A stretch of 11,944 nucleotides of DNA from WHSM01 sp050701635 (GCA_050701635.1 JBOGDF010000170.1:1-11944), one strand, 5' to 3'. Shown: positions 1-6,174, counted from the stretch's first letter. Program-made: numbers and translations. Notes: generated by a model not told the origin, from the letters alone.

Positions 1-302
1 TCCGAGATCTGGGGACGGAACTGCAGCGGCGGCCCGTCGGCGGCGCCGAGGCGTACCTCGCACGGCACGGACAGGTCCAGCTCCTGAACCGTACGGCCGG
101 CGAGGTACGTGCCGTTGCGGCTGCCCAGGTCGCGCAGCCGCCACCGGCCGGCGACGTAGCTGACCTCGAGGTGCTCCCGGGAGACCCGTACGTCGTCGAC
201 CACGATCCGGCACAGCGGATCGCGACCCACCCGCAGCGTGGCCTCCTCGGGAGTGATCCAGCGCTCCCCGTCGGGGGCGCCGATCAGCAGCGCACCGGTC
301 AC
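1..302 (-). CDS. FHA domain protein (3' part outside window)
   Basis: This is the N-terminal 100 codons of a forkhead-associated protein, a phosphothreonine-peptide reader. The start is a GTG at 302-300 that overlaps the stop of the kinase gene upstream as GTGA, so the two are probably translationally coupled. The FHA fold begins near residue 22. Its hallmark residues are present: Gly26-Arg27, Ser41 and His44 (SREH), and Asn63-Gly64-Thr65 (SRNGT). These are the residues that bind the phosphothreonine and shape its loops in the family. Lying directly behind a Ser/Thr kinase, it probably reads that kinase's phosphorylation, either autophosphorylation or a shared substrate; this partner link is inference. 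The gene runs off the left edge, so any C-terminal domain is unknown. No signal peptide or membrane segment is seen in the visible part. Confidence 0.88.
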   Translation of the reverse strand, partial: MTGALLIGAPDGERWITPEEATLRVGRDPLCRIVVDDVRVSREHLEVSYVAGRWRLRDLGSRNGTYLAGRTVQELDLSVPCEVRLGAADGPPLQFRPQIS

Positions 303-2125
303 GACTTCGGGATCCGCTGCGCTGCCCGCTTGGCGATGTTGATCGCATCCGCCTGGTAGCTGCCGCGACTGTCGGTGGTCACCGCCAACTCCAGGATGAC
401 CTTGCCTTTGCGTACGAACACGATCGCGACCTTGCCGTGGGTGCCGTCGTCGGCGAAGATCCCGTACGTCTCGTCGCCCAGGTTGCCGATCTGCAGCTCA
501 CTCCAGCCGCAGCCACCGGCGGTCTCCCGGATGGTCTTGAAGAAGTGCGCCGCCTCGCCGGCGTAGAGTCCGGCGACCGCCGAGCTGACGTTCTCGTACC
601 CGGCCTCGGTCGACGCGTAGTAGCGGTTGGTGGTGACGCTGCCGATCGCGGTCGCCGGGATCGGCTCGCCGTTCGAACACAGCGCCAGCTCGGTGAGCCC
701 GCCCTGCAGGCCGCTGTCGCTGCTCTCGCTGATGTTGTCGCGTCCGATCTGCAGTACGGCGGCGATGTCGCCGACGGTCACCATCGCCGGCTGCAACGCG
801 GTGACCAGCGGCGGCTTCTGGCTCCGGTCGAACGACCGGGTCGGCTGCGCGCTGGCGCCGTAGCCGCCGCCGGACTTGGGCACCATCGCCAGGGCGTAGC
901 AGCAGCCGGCCATCAGCAGCGTCACCACGCCGCCGACGATCGCCAGCGGGAGCCACACCTTGCCCTTCTTCCGCGGCGGCGGTGCGCCGATGAAGCCACC
1001 GGCGGCGGGGCTGAGCTGCGGCACCGGGTACGGCGAGCCCGAGATCGGCCCACCGGTCGCCGGACCCGAGGCCGGCCCGTGGCTGGCCGGACCCGGCGTC
1101 GCGCCCACCGACGCGGGCGCAGGAGCACCGGTCGACACCGGAGACGCGAACGAGCCCGGCGGCATCGGGTAGCTGGCGGGTGGCGTACTCCCTGAGGCGA
1201 TCCCGCCGGAGGACGCCGCCTCCGTCATCGGCAGCACCGGGCCCTGCCCCACCGAGGTCTGCATCGGCGCGGTGGCCAGCGCCTGGATCCACCTGGCGCA
1301 GCTGGCCGGCCGGGCGTCCGGCTGTACGGAGAGCATCGTCAGGATGCCGCGGATCTCGCGTTCCCGGCCGGGGCCGAGCGCGTTCGCCAGCCGCTGCGTC
1401 ATGCCGTCGATGTCGCCGGGAATCGGCGTCTCCCCGGTCAGTACGTAGTAGACGCTGGCACCGAAGGTGTACCGGTCGCTGGCGGGCGTGTATTCGCCGC
1501 GCGCCAGCGACTCGGGCGCCATGAACGGTGCGGTGCCGAAGATCCGCGAGGTCTGGTTGGTGCTGCGCAGGCGTACCAGCCCGAAGTCGACCAGGTAGAC
1601 CCGGCCGTCGCTGGACAGCAGCATGTTGGCCGGCTTGATGTCGCGGTGGATCACCGGCGCGCCGTTGGTGTCCCGGCCGCTGTGCAGGTAGTCGATCGCG
1701 TCGGCGATCCCGGATAGGGTCTGCAGTACGCCGAGCCCCCGGATCTGGCCCTGCTCCATGGCTTCCTGCAGGCTCGTACCCTCGATCCACTTCATCACGA
1801 AGTAGAGCCGGCGCCCCTCGGTGCCAGCCTCGCCGGCGGCGTGGGGCGGTGCGCCGACGAAGACCTCCTTCACCTTCACCAGCGCGGCGTGCTCGAGGTG
1901 GGTGGCGAGCGCCGCCTGCAGCCGCAGGTCCTCGAGCTGGCGGTCGGCCAGGGTGGCGTCGTCGATCCGGATCAGCTTGACCGCGTACGAGAAGGTCTCG
2001 GTGCCGTGGCGTTCCTGCGCCTGCCACACCTCGCCCTCGCCGCCGGCGGCGCGTCGGGAGATCAGCTGGTAGCGGTCCGGGGAGTCGGCCGGGCCGACAT
2101 AGCCGGGGTCGGGGTCGACTGGCAC
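299..2125 (-). CDS. Transmembrane Ser/Thr protein kinase, PknB/PknH type
   Basis: A receptor-like bacterial Ser/Thr kinase. I chose the GTG at 2125 (608 aa); an in-frame ATG at 2188 would add 21 residues that do not look like kinase sequence. The cytoplasmic kinase domain covers about residues 18-285: glycine loop GGEGEV at 28-33, Lys50 (AVK), HRD Asp162 with Lys164 and Asn167, DFG Asp180, APE at 203-205. It is followed by a Pro/Ala/Gly/Ser-rich linker (about 309-385), a basic stretch, one membrane helix (about 390-415) and an extracellular domain with two cysteines (483 and 539) that could form a disulfide. The outer domain is not made of PASTA repeats; it recalls the PknH-type sensor domain, but that match is tentative. 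The helix-C glutamate appears to be Gln70 by spacing. Its stop overlaps the FHA gene. No strong Shine-Dalgarno is visible. Confidence 0.9.
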   Translation of the reverse strand: MPVDPDPGYVGPADSPDRYQLISRRAAGGEGEVWQAQERHGTETFSYAVKLIRIDDATLADRQLEDLRLQAALATHLEHAALVKVKEVFVGAPPHAAGEAGTEGRRLYFVMKWIEGTSLQEAMEQGQIRGLGVLQTLSGIADAIDYLHSGRDTNGAPVIHRDIKPANMLLSSDGRVYLVDFGLVRLRSTNQTSRIFGTAPFMAPESLARGEYTPASDRYTFGASVYYVLTGETPIPGDIDGMTQRLANALGPGREREIRGILTMLSVQPDARPASCARWIQALATAPMQTSVGQGPVLPMTEAASSGGIASGSTPPASYPMPPGSFASPVSTGAPAPASVGATPGPASHGPASGPATGGPISGSPYPVPQLSPAAGGFIGAPPPRKKGKVWLPLAIVGGVVTLLMAGCCYALAMVPKSGGGYGASAQPTRSFDRSQKPPLVTALQPAMVTVGDIAAVLQIGRDNISESSDSGLQGGLTELALCSNGEPIPATAIGSVTTNRYYASTEAGYENVSSAVAGLYAGEAAHFFKTIRETAGGCGWSELQIGNLGDETYGIFADDGTHGKVAIVFVRKGKVILELAVTTDSRGSYQADAINIAKRAAQRIPKS

Positions 2126-2313
2126 CTGTTCACACCGTTCTCTTCGCGTACCCACAGGGAGATCGCCGACGCAGGCCGGCGACCGCAACCTAACCTACCG
2201 ACTCCACCCTCCCGCCTGGGCGATGAGAGAACTATGAGAACCATGCGGTGGTACGTGTGGCACAATCCACACTCGGTTCGCTATAGCGGAATCTTGTCTT
2301 CTATAGTCGCCAG
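2126..2313. promoter_or_regulatory. Divergent control region, kinase / XRE-cupin
   Basis: This 188-bp gap separates the minus-strand kinase from the plus-strand XRE-cupin gene and must carry both promoters. Visible structure: an inverted repeat GTGTGG-CACAAT-CCACAC at 2255-2272; two copies of CTATAG exactly 20 bp apart (2281-2286 and 2301-2306); and a direct repeat ATGAGA 11 bp apart (2223-2228, 2234-2239). On the kinase side, overlapping TAGGTT words (2197-2187, minus strand) could act as a -10 element about 60 bases before the kinase start, but no convincing -35 accompanies them. Spacings of 20 and 11 bp put repeats on the same face of the helix, which fits dimeric regulator binding. Assignment of any repeat to a given protein is inference. 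Confidence 0.5.
2302..2307 (+). promoter_or_regulatory. -10 element TATAGT, probable leaderless start of XRE gene
   Basis: TATAGT matches the TANNNT -10 pattern well and ends 6 bases before the ATG at 2314, the distance at which transcription would begin on the A of the start codon. There is no Shine-Dalgarno in front of that ATG, which supports a leaderless mRNA. The -35 region is poor. The hexamer overlaps the second CTATAG repeat, so a protein bound there would block the promoter. Confidence 0.5.
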
Positions 2314-2901
2314 ATGCACGAGCTGGTCCAGCAACTCGGCGCACGATTGCGCGACCACCGCCGGGAGCGTGGGGTGAGCCTCGACGCGCTCGCCAGCAGC
2401 AGCGGGGTTAGCCGCAGCATGATCTCCGACATCGAGCGGGGCGCCAAGACCCCGACGGTGCTGGTGCTGGCCCGGCTCGCCACCGCGCTCGGAGTTACCG
2501 TCGCCCGGCTGCTCGGCGAGGACCAGCCGGCGCGGGTGATCCCGCTGCGCCGGGCCGACCAGCCGGCGATCACCGAGCCGGCCGGCTGGCAGCGCCGGAT
2601 CCTCTCGCCGACCCTGCCCGGCGTGGAGTTCGAGTTCATCCGCACCACCGTGCCGCCCGGGGTCGAGATCGGGGCGTTCGCGGCGCACGCCCCCGGCTCC
2701 CGGGAGTACGTCGCGGTCGAGACCGGCCAGCTCACGGTCACCCTCGACGGCACCCCCCACCACCTGTACGCCGGCGACGCCCTCTACTACGCCGGCGACT
2801 GTACGCACGAGTTCGCCAACCCGGGCGACGCCGAGTGCGTCTACTACACCGCGATGCACGTCGCCGGTGCCCACCATCCGCTGTCCGGGGAGGACACGTG
2901 A
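2314..2901 (+). CDS. XRE-family regulator with C-terminal cupin domain
   Basis: A 195-aa DNA-binding regulator with the common HTH_3-plus-cupin architecture. Residues 4-68 form the XRE helix-turn-helix (recognition part around GVSRSMISDIERG, 31-43). A linker follows, then a cupin barrel at about 118-182. Cupin motif residues seen are His125 and Glu131 in the first motif and Gly161, His165 and Asn169 in the second (AGDCTHEFAN), so a metal or small-ligand site is plausible though not complete. Family members sense small metabolites and often control amino-acid or amine metabolism; no ligand can be read here. The stop TGA overlaps the GTG start of the RidA-like gene, so the two are co-transcribed and probably coupled. 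The start has no ribosome-binding site and is likely leaderless. Confidence 0.93.
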   Translation: MHELVQQLGARLRDHRRERGVSLDALASSSGVSRSMISDIERGAKTPTVLVLARLATALGVTVARLLGEDQPARVIPLRRADQPAITEPAGWQRRILSPTLPGVEFEFIRTTVPPGVEIGAFAAHAPGSREYVAVETGQLTVTLDGTPHHLYAGDALYYAGDCTHEFANPGDAECVYYTAMHVAGAHHPLSGEDT

Positions 2902-3278
2902 TCCGACCGCTCAACCCCGACGTACTGCCCGAGGCGACCGGCAACTACACCCACGGCACGCTGGTCACCGGCGCCAGCCGGACGGTGTACGTCAGCGGCC
3001 AGGTGCCGTGGGAACGCGACGGCGAGCTGCCCGCCGACTTCGCCTCACAGTGCCGGCTGACCTGGCGCAACGTGCTCGCCGTACTCGCCGAGGCGGGGTT
3101 GGGGGTGGAGCATCTGGCCAAGGTCACGATCTACCTGTCCGACCGCAAGTACCGCGAGGAGAACGGCCGGATCCGCGCCGAGGTGCTGGGCGGGCACACC
3201 CCCGCGCTGACCGTGATCATCACCGACATCTACGCCGCCGAGTGGCTGCTCGAGATCGAGGCGATCGCCGTCGCCTGA
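2898..3278 (+). CDS. RidA/YjgF/UK114-fold protein lacking the catalytic Arg
   Basis: A 126-aa protein of the Rid (YjgF/YER057c/UK114) family, starting at a GTG that overlaps the stop of the XRE-cupin gene. Family features: SGQVP at 33-37, the central helix with NVLAVLAEAG (58-67), KVTIYLSD (75-82), and the C-terminal IEAIAVA. Canonical RidA proteins hydrolyse reactive enamines/imines such as 2-aminoacrylate using an arginine (Arg105 in E. coli, in a P-A-R context). Here the matching triplet is P102-A103-L104, so the arginine is replaced by leucine. Loss of that residue is known in other Rid subgroups and usually means no imine deaminase activity. It may bind a ligand or act on a different substrate. 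Its tight link to a cupin-type sensor suggests both respond to the same metabolite; that is inference. The gene converges on the SCP2 gene with only 8 bp between stops. Confidence 0.9.
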   Translation: MIRPLNPDVLPEATGNYTHGTLVTGASRTVYVSGQVPWERDGELPADFASQCRLTWRNVLAVLAEAGLGVEHLAKVTIYLSDRKYREENGRIRAEVLGGHTPALTVIITDIYAAEWLLEIEAIAVA

Positions 3279-3286
3279 AGGCCGGC

Positions 3287-3931
3287 TTACGCGCTGGGCA
3301 GCTCGAAGAGCCCCATGAACGCCTGCGCGAACCCCAGCGAGCCGGTGATCTTGACCTTGCCGCGCAGGAACAGGAAGGTCGGCGACGCGTTGCCGGTGGC
3401 CAGCCGCAGCAGGTCGACCGGGCCGACGGTGATCCGCGCCTTCACGTCGTCCGGTACGTCGTGCGACACCGTGCACTGCTTGTCTTCGATGGTGGCGACG
3501 TAGTGGTCGTACCCGCCGTCGCCGGAGCCGCCGGTGAGCCGGAAGTGCATCACGTGCCGGCCCTCGCGGGCCCGCTCCGGGATGAAGTGGTCGGCCATCC
3601 GGCGGAACAGCTCGTCGAACACCCGGCGCCGGATCGCCGGCTCCTCGGCGACCGCCTCGATCTGGTCGCTGGAGGCCTTCGCGATGATCCGGGCGAAGTT
3701 GCCGGCGTCCAGCTTCGACAGGTCGACGTCGGCGCCCGCGTCGGCCAGCTTGCCGATGGCGGACAGCAGCGCGACGAACTCCTCCCGGCTGAGCTTGCGC
3801 GGGTCGATCCGCCGCGCCACCACGTCGATGTCCAGCTCTTTCAGCACCGGGTCACCCGGCTCCAGCTCGCCCAACGCCTCGACCAGCTGGCTCGGGCTGA
3901 GCTTCGCGACCGACGCCTCACTGAACTCCAT
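3287..3931 (-). CDS. SCP2 sterol-binding-domain protein
   Basis: A 214-aa cytoplasmic protein. The C-terminal part (about 125-210) fits the SCP2 fold, a hydrophobic-pocket domain for sterols, fatty acyl-CoAs or other lipids: a beta-rich section followed by VDLLRLATGNASPTFLFLRGKVKITG, typical of the family. The N-terminal part (1-115) is helical and contains repeated units beginning near LSPSQLVEAL, LSREEFVALL and LDAGNFARII, spaced about 25-37 residues. This arrangement suggests a helical-repeat module fused to SCP2. The ATG at 3931 has a TAAGGT hexamer at 3944-3939, 7 bases upstream, that could be a -10 for a leaderless mRNA; the AAGG within it could equally serve as a weak Shine-Dalgarno. 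The gene lies 51 bp behind the SMP-30 gene on the same strand, so co-transcription is also possible. No ligand can be assigned. Confidence 0.88.
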   Translation of the reverse strand: MEFSEASVAKLSPSQLVEALGELEPGDPVLKELDIDVVARRIDPRKLSREEFVALLSAIGKLADAGADVDLSKLDAGNFARIIAKASSDQIEAVAEEPAIRRRVFDELFRRMADHFIPERAREGRHVMHFRLTGGSGDGGYDHYVATIEDKQCTVSHDVPDDVKARITVGPVDLLRLATGNASPTFLFLRGKVKITGSLGFAQAFMGLFELPSA

Positions 3932-3982
3932 GCCGCGGACCTTATCGCGCGCCGCCGGGCACTTCGGGCATTCGGGGCCGGT

Positions 3983-4894
3983 TCACGGGTACGTGGCGCC
4001 GTTGACGTTGAGCAGGATCGCGTACACCGCGGTGGTGGCGGTGACGAACAGGTGGTTGCGCTTGGCGCCACCGAAGGTCAGGTTCGACACGATCTGCGGT
4101 ACGCGGAGCTTGCCCAGCAGCGTGCCGTCCGGGTCGAAGACGTGCAGCCCGTCCCCGGCGGCGGCCCACACCCGTCCGGTGTGGTCGAGCCGGACCCCGT
4201 CGAAGCTGCGCGCGTCGCAGGTGCCGAACACCTCGCCACCCTCGAGCTGGCCGTCCTTCACCCCGAACCGCCGGATGTGCTTGCGGCGGGTGTCCACTAT
4301 GTACAGGTGCCGCTCGTCGGCGGAGAAGGCAAGACCATTCGGCCGTCCGAAGTCGTCGGCCACGATCGCGACCTCCCCGCTCGGGTCGATGCGGTAGACG
4401 TGGCAGGCGCCGATCTCGCTCTCGGCGCGGTGGCCTTCGTAGTCGTTGTCGATGCCGTAGCTGGGGTCGGTGAACCAGATCGAGCCGTCGGAGTGCTCGA
4501 CCACGTCGTTCGGGCTGTTGAACCGCTTCCCCTGGTACGCCGCCGCGAGCACCGTCACCGTCCCGTCGTGCTCGGTACGCGTGACCTGCCGCGACCCCTG
4601 CTCGCAGCTGACCAGCCGCCCTGCCCGGTCGACGGTGTGGCCGTTGGCGTACCGGGCCGGCTGCCGGAACACGCCGACCGCGCCGGTGGTCTCGTCCCAG
4701 CGCAGCATCCGGTCGTTGGGGATGTCGCTGAAGGTCAGGTGGCGCCCCGCCGGGAAGTAGGCCGGCCCCTCCACCCAGCGCCCGCCGTCGAAGATCACCT
4801 CGAGGTTCTCGTCGCCGTCCACCCAGGCGAACCGGTCGTCGAATCGCTCCCACTCCGCCCTGACCCGCCTCGGTCCAGCTTTGATTTCGTCCAC
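3983..4894 (-). CDS. SMP-30/gluconolactonase/LRE-family lactonase-like hydrolase
   Basis: A 303-aa six-bladed beta-propeller of the SMP-30/gluconolactonase family, which contains metal-dependent sugar lactonases and related esterases. The four metal-ligand positions known in human SMP-30 all have counterparts: Glu42 (VEGPAYF), Asn129 (NSPNDV), Asn186 (RPNGLAFS) and Asp232 (FDGV). Repeated blade motifs such as DGSIWFTDP and TGRVWAA are visible. I set the start at the GTG at 4894 because AAGGAGG lies 8 bases upstream. The reading frame stays open far upstream, across the Lrp gene, but that extension is an artefact of high GC. No signal peptide, so it should be cytoplasmic. It diverges from the Lrp/AsnC gene, with a palindrome in its leader, and is probably controlled by it. 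The substrate cannot be told from sequence; a sugar-acid lactone is the family default. Confidence 0.9.
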   Translation of the reverse strand: MDEIKAGPRRVRAEWERFDDRFAWVDGDENLEVIFDGGRWVEGPAYFPAGRHLTFSDIPNDRMLRWDETTGAVGVFRQPARYANGHTVDRAGRLVSCEQGSRQVTRTEHDGTVTVLAAAYQGKRFNSPNDVVEHSDGSIWFTDPSYGIDNDYEGHRAESEIGACHVYRIDPSGEVAIVADDFGRPNGLAFSADERHLYIVDTRRKHIRRFGVKDGQLEGGEVFGTCDARSFDGVRLDHTGRVWAAAGDGLHVFDPDGTLLGKLRVPQIVSNLTFGGAKRNHLFVTATTAVYAILLNVNGATYP

Positions 4895-4901
4895 CTCTAT
4901 G

Positions 4902-4908
4902 GCCTCCT
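4902..4908 (-). promoter_or_regulatory. Shine-Dalgarno AAGGAGG of the SMP-30 gene
   Basis: AAGGAGG on the minus strand ends 7-8 bases before GTG 4894. It decides the start of the SMP-30 gene, because the open frame extends hundreds of codons further upstream without another credible start signal. Confidence 0.75.
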
Positions 4909-4927
4909 TGCCAGATGCTGTCTGGCA
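4909..4927. promoter_or_regulatory. Palindromic operator candidate, SMP-30 / Lrp
   Basis: A perfect 7-bp inverted repeat, TGCCAGA-TGCTG-TCTGGCA, lies between the divergent SMP-30 and Lrp/AsnC genes. It touches the SMP-30 Shine-Dalgarno on one side and would cover the predicted transcription start of that gene (about 4923). A site here would repress SMP-30 directly and could autoregulate the Lrp gene from an upstream position. Binding by the neighbouring Lrp/AsnC protein is inferred from position only. Confidence 0.55.
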
Positions 4928-4929
4928 CA

Positions 4930-4938
4930 ACGCTAGCA
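4930..4938 (-). promoter_or_regulatory. Extended -10 promoter element of the SMP-30 gene
   Basis: On the minus strand this reads TGC-TAGCGT, an extended -10 (TGNTANNNT). Transcription would start near 4923, inside the 4909-4927 palindrome, giving a leader of about 30 bases. No clear -35 is seen, which is usual for extended -10 promoters. Confidence 0.4.
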
Positions 4939-4957
4939 ATGCCGAATCACATATGGC

Positions 4958-4963
4958 TAGGCT
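4958..4963 (+). promoter_or_regulatory. -10 element TAGGCT, probable leaderless start of Lrp gene
   Basis: TAGGCT fits TANNNT and lies 6 bases before the second of two tandem GTG codons (4970). There is no Shine-Dalgarno upstream. The -35 region is weak (only partial agreement around 4934-4940). Confidence 0.35.
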
Positions 4964-4966
4964 GAC

Positions 4967-5413
4967 GTGGTGGACGACATAGACCGCGCCCTGCTGAGCG
5001 AGCTGCAGCACGACGCCACCCAGCCGTACGCCGCCCTCGGCGAAGCGGTCGGGCTCTCCGCCGGCGCCGCCCACGAGCGGGTCCGCAAGCTGCGCGAGCG
5101 CGGCGTGATCCGGCGTACCACCGTGGAGGTCGACCCCGCCGCCGTGGGCCGCGGCGTGCTGGCATACGTGATGCTGGACGCCAACGCCTGGATGGGCGAT
5201 CCGAAGACGCGGGACGCGCTCGAGGCACTGCCGGCGGTGTGCGAGGCGCACATCGTGGCCGGCGCGGCCTCCGTACTGGTCAAGGTGCGCGCCGCCACCA
5301 CCGAGCAGCTGCAGGCCACCCTGCGCGAGCTGCACGCGATCACCGGTGTCACCGGCACCCAGACCATCGTCGTGCTGGAAACCTTCTTCGAACGCCCCAC
5401 CCCGCCCTCCTGA
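4967..5413 (+). CDS. Lrp/AsnC-family transcriptional regulator
   Basis: A 148-aa regulator of normal Lrp/AsnC length. Residues 2-60 form the winged helix-turn-helix beginning with the typical DDIDRALLSELQHDA; the recognition helix is around LSAGAAHERVRKLRERGVI. Residues 63-140 are the RAM/ligand-binding domain (beta-alpha-beta pattern, AHIVAGAASVLVKVRA and LRELHAITGVTGTQTIVVLE). Such proteins form dimers to octamers and respond to amino acids or related effectors. Two adjacent GTG codons (4967 and 4970) can start it. TAGGCT at 4958-4963 ends 6 bases before the second, so 4970 as a leaderless start is attractive; no Shine-Dalgarno is seen. It diverges from the SMP-30 gene and is its likely regulator. 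Confidence 0.92.
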   Translation: MVDDIDRALLSELQHDATQPYAALGEAVGLSAGAAHERVRKLRERGVIRRTTVEVDPAAVGRGVLAYVMLDANAWMGDPKTRDALEALPAVCEAHIVAGAASVLVKVRAATTEQLQATLRELHAITGVTGTQTIVVLETFFERPTPPS

Positions 5414-5553
5414 CCACCCTGTCGACCACCGGCCCCTGCCGCCCCACCGCGCCCACGGACCCGAGCGCGACACGCGGAAATTTGGGTTGTTGTGGTGGGG
5501 GGTGGTCCGTACGGTGGTGTGGCGCACAGAGCTCTGACAACAGGGAGATCGGC
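5414..5553 (+). promoter_or_regulatory. Intergenic promoter region with a G/T-only tract
   Basis: There is no convincing gene here. From 5481 to 5506 the plus strand contains only G and T, including a run of six G. Within it TTGTTG (5487-5492) and TACGGT (5510-5515) are separated by exactly 17 bp and look like a housekeeping -35/-10 pair, with a start of transcription near 5522. The spacer is almost pure G/T, which is unusual. Downstream, AGGGAGA at 5542-5548 is a ribosome-binding site for the ATG at 5554. The first half (5414-5480) is C-rich and featureless. Confidence 0.45.
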
Positions 5554-5685
5554 ATGACGTGGCACCCGCGGTATGCCCCGCAGCGGCTCGCGCCGCGCGG
5601 TGACGCCGCCGTGCCCGCGTCCCGACACACCCTGTTGACCTGCGAAAACAGGGAGAATGACCACCAGGGGCGGTGGCGCGCCTAG
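5554..5685 (+). CDS. Possible small ORF of 43 aa, unknown
   Basis: A short ORF with an ATG start, AGGGAGA six bases upstream, and a TTGTTG-17-TACGGT promoter-like pair before it. The product is basic and rich in Arg, Pro, Ala and His, with one Cys, no membrane segment and no recognised domain. Third codon positions are G or C in 38 of 43 codons, good in the first two thirds and weaker near the end. It ends 33 bases before the HNH nuclease gene on the same strand, so it may be a leader ORF or the first gene of that unit. The decamer AACAGGGAGA at its ribosome-binding site occurs again inside it at 5647-5656. I recognise no family. It may simply be untranslated leader. Confidence 0.35.
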   Translation: MTWHPRYAPQRLAPRGDAAVPASRHTLLTCENRENDHQGRWRA

Positions 5686-5707
5686 ACACCGGGACGCGAC
5701 GCGGAAG

Positions 5708-5712
5708 GGAGG
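5708..5712 (+). promoter_or_regulatory. Strong Shine-Dalgarno of the HNH gene
   Basis: GGAGG inside AAGGGAGGTGA, with 6 bases to the GTG at 5719. It fixes the start against other GTG codons nearby (5713 and 5728). Confidence 0.75.
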
Positions 5713-5718
5713 TGACCG

Positions 5719-6162
5719 GTGACCACTGTGCTGGTACTCAACGCCGACCTCGGCCCGCTGCACCGGGTCAGCCTCCGCCACGCCGTACGGATGCTGTGGC
5801 GCCAGGTCGCCGAGGTGCACGAGGCGCACCCCGACCGCGTGATCGGTGTCTACCCGGTGCCCCGCGTGGTCCGGCTGGTCCGGTACGTGGTGGTGCGCTG
5901 GCGGCACGGCCGCGGCCCCGGCTGGACGCGCGCCGGCGTGATGGCCCGCGACGACCGGCGCTGCGCGTACTGCCGCGGTCCCGCGGACACCATCGACCAC
6001 GTACTGCCCCGGTCCCGGGGTGGTAGGGACAGCTGGCGTAACACCGTGGCCGCCTGCGGCGGCTGCAACCAGCGCAAAGGCGACCGGAATCCAACCGAGG
6101 CCCGCATGCCGCTGCGAGTGCTGCCAACCACCCCCACCTGGACCTCCCTAGCACCGCGCTGA
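5719..6162 (+). CDS. HNH endonuclease-family protein
   Basis: A 147-aa stand-alone HNH nuclease of a type common in actinomycete chromosomes. The N-terminal half (VLVLNADLGPLHRVSLRHAV and onward) is the conserved family region. The zinc-finger HNH core follows: Cys82-x2-Cys85, Asp93-His94 (the first HNH histidine position), Asn108 in the helix, Cys113-x2-Cys116, and Asn117 with Lys120. All expected metal and catalytic positions are present, so it should be an active metal-dependent nuclease. The GTG start at 5719 has a strong GGAGG (5708-5712) at 6-base spacing. No mobile-element neighbours, inteins or intron features are seen. Its cellular role is not established; DNA processing or repair are possibilities only. 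It converges with the epoxide hydrolase gene. Confidence 0.88.
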   Translation: MTTVLVLNADLGPLHRVSLRHAVRMLWRQVAEVHEAHPDRVIGVYPVPRVVRLVRYVVVRWRHGRGPGWTRAGVMARDDRRCAYCRGPADTIDHVLPRSRGGRDSWRNTVAACGGCNQRKGDRNPTEARMPLRVLPTTPTWTSLAPR

Positions 6163-6174
6163 CCCCTGCTCCCC

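Noticed and set aside
2867..4936. 689-codon plus-strand open frame across RidA, SCP2 and SMP-30 genes
   Set aside because: It is composed of Arg/Gly/Asp/Val-rich low-complexity sequence antisense to or out of frame with well-recognised genes, a typical high-GC shadow.
5483..5520. MraZ-type TGGG box cluster in the G/T tract
   Set aside because: TGGG units are 13 bases apart rather than regularly spaced, and no mraZ or cell-wall cluster gene follows.
5635..5658. Second promoter, TTGACC with GAGAAT
   Set aside because: The spacer is only 12 bp and no -10-like hexamer lies 16-18 bp downstream.
3983..5689. Upstream extension of the SMP-30 frame to 568 codons
   Set aside because: The extra part is antisense to the Lrp/AsnC gene and low-complexity; a strong AAGGAGG places the start at 4894.
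5719..6162. HNH gene as part of a mobile element, intein or homing intron
   Set aside because: No transposase, splice motifs, target-site repeats or phage genes are nearby; it looks like the chromosomal actinomycete type.
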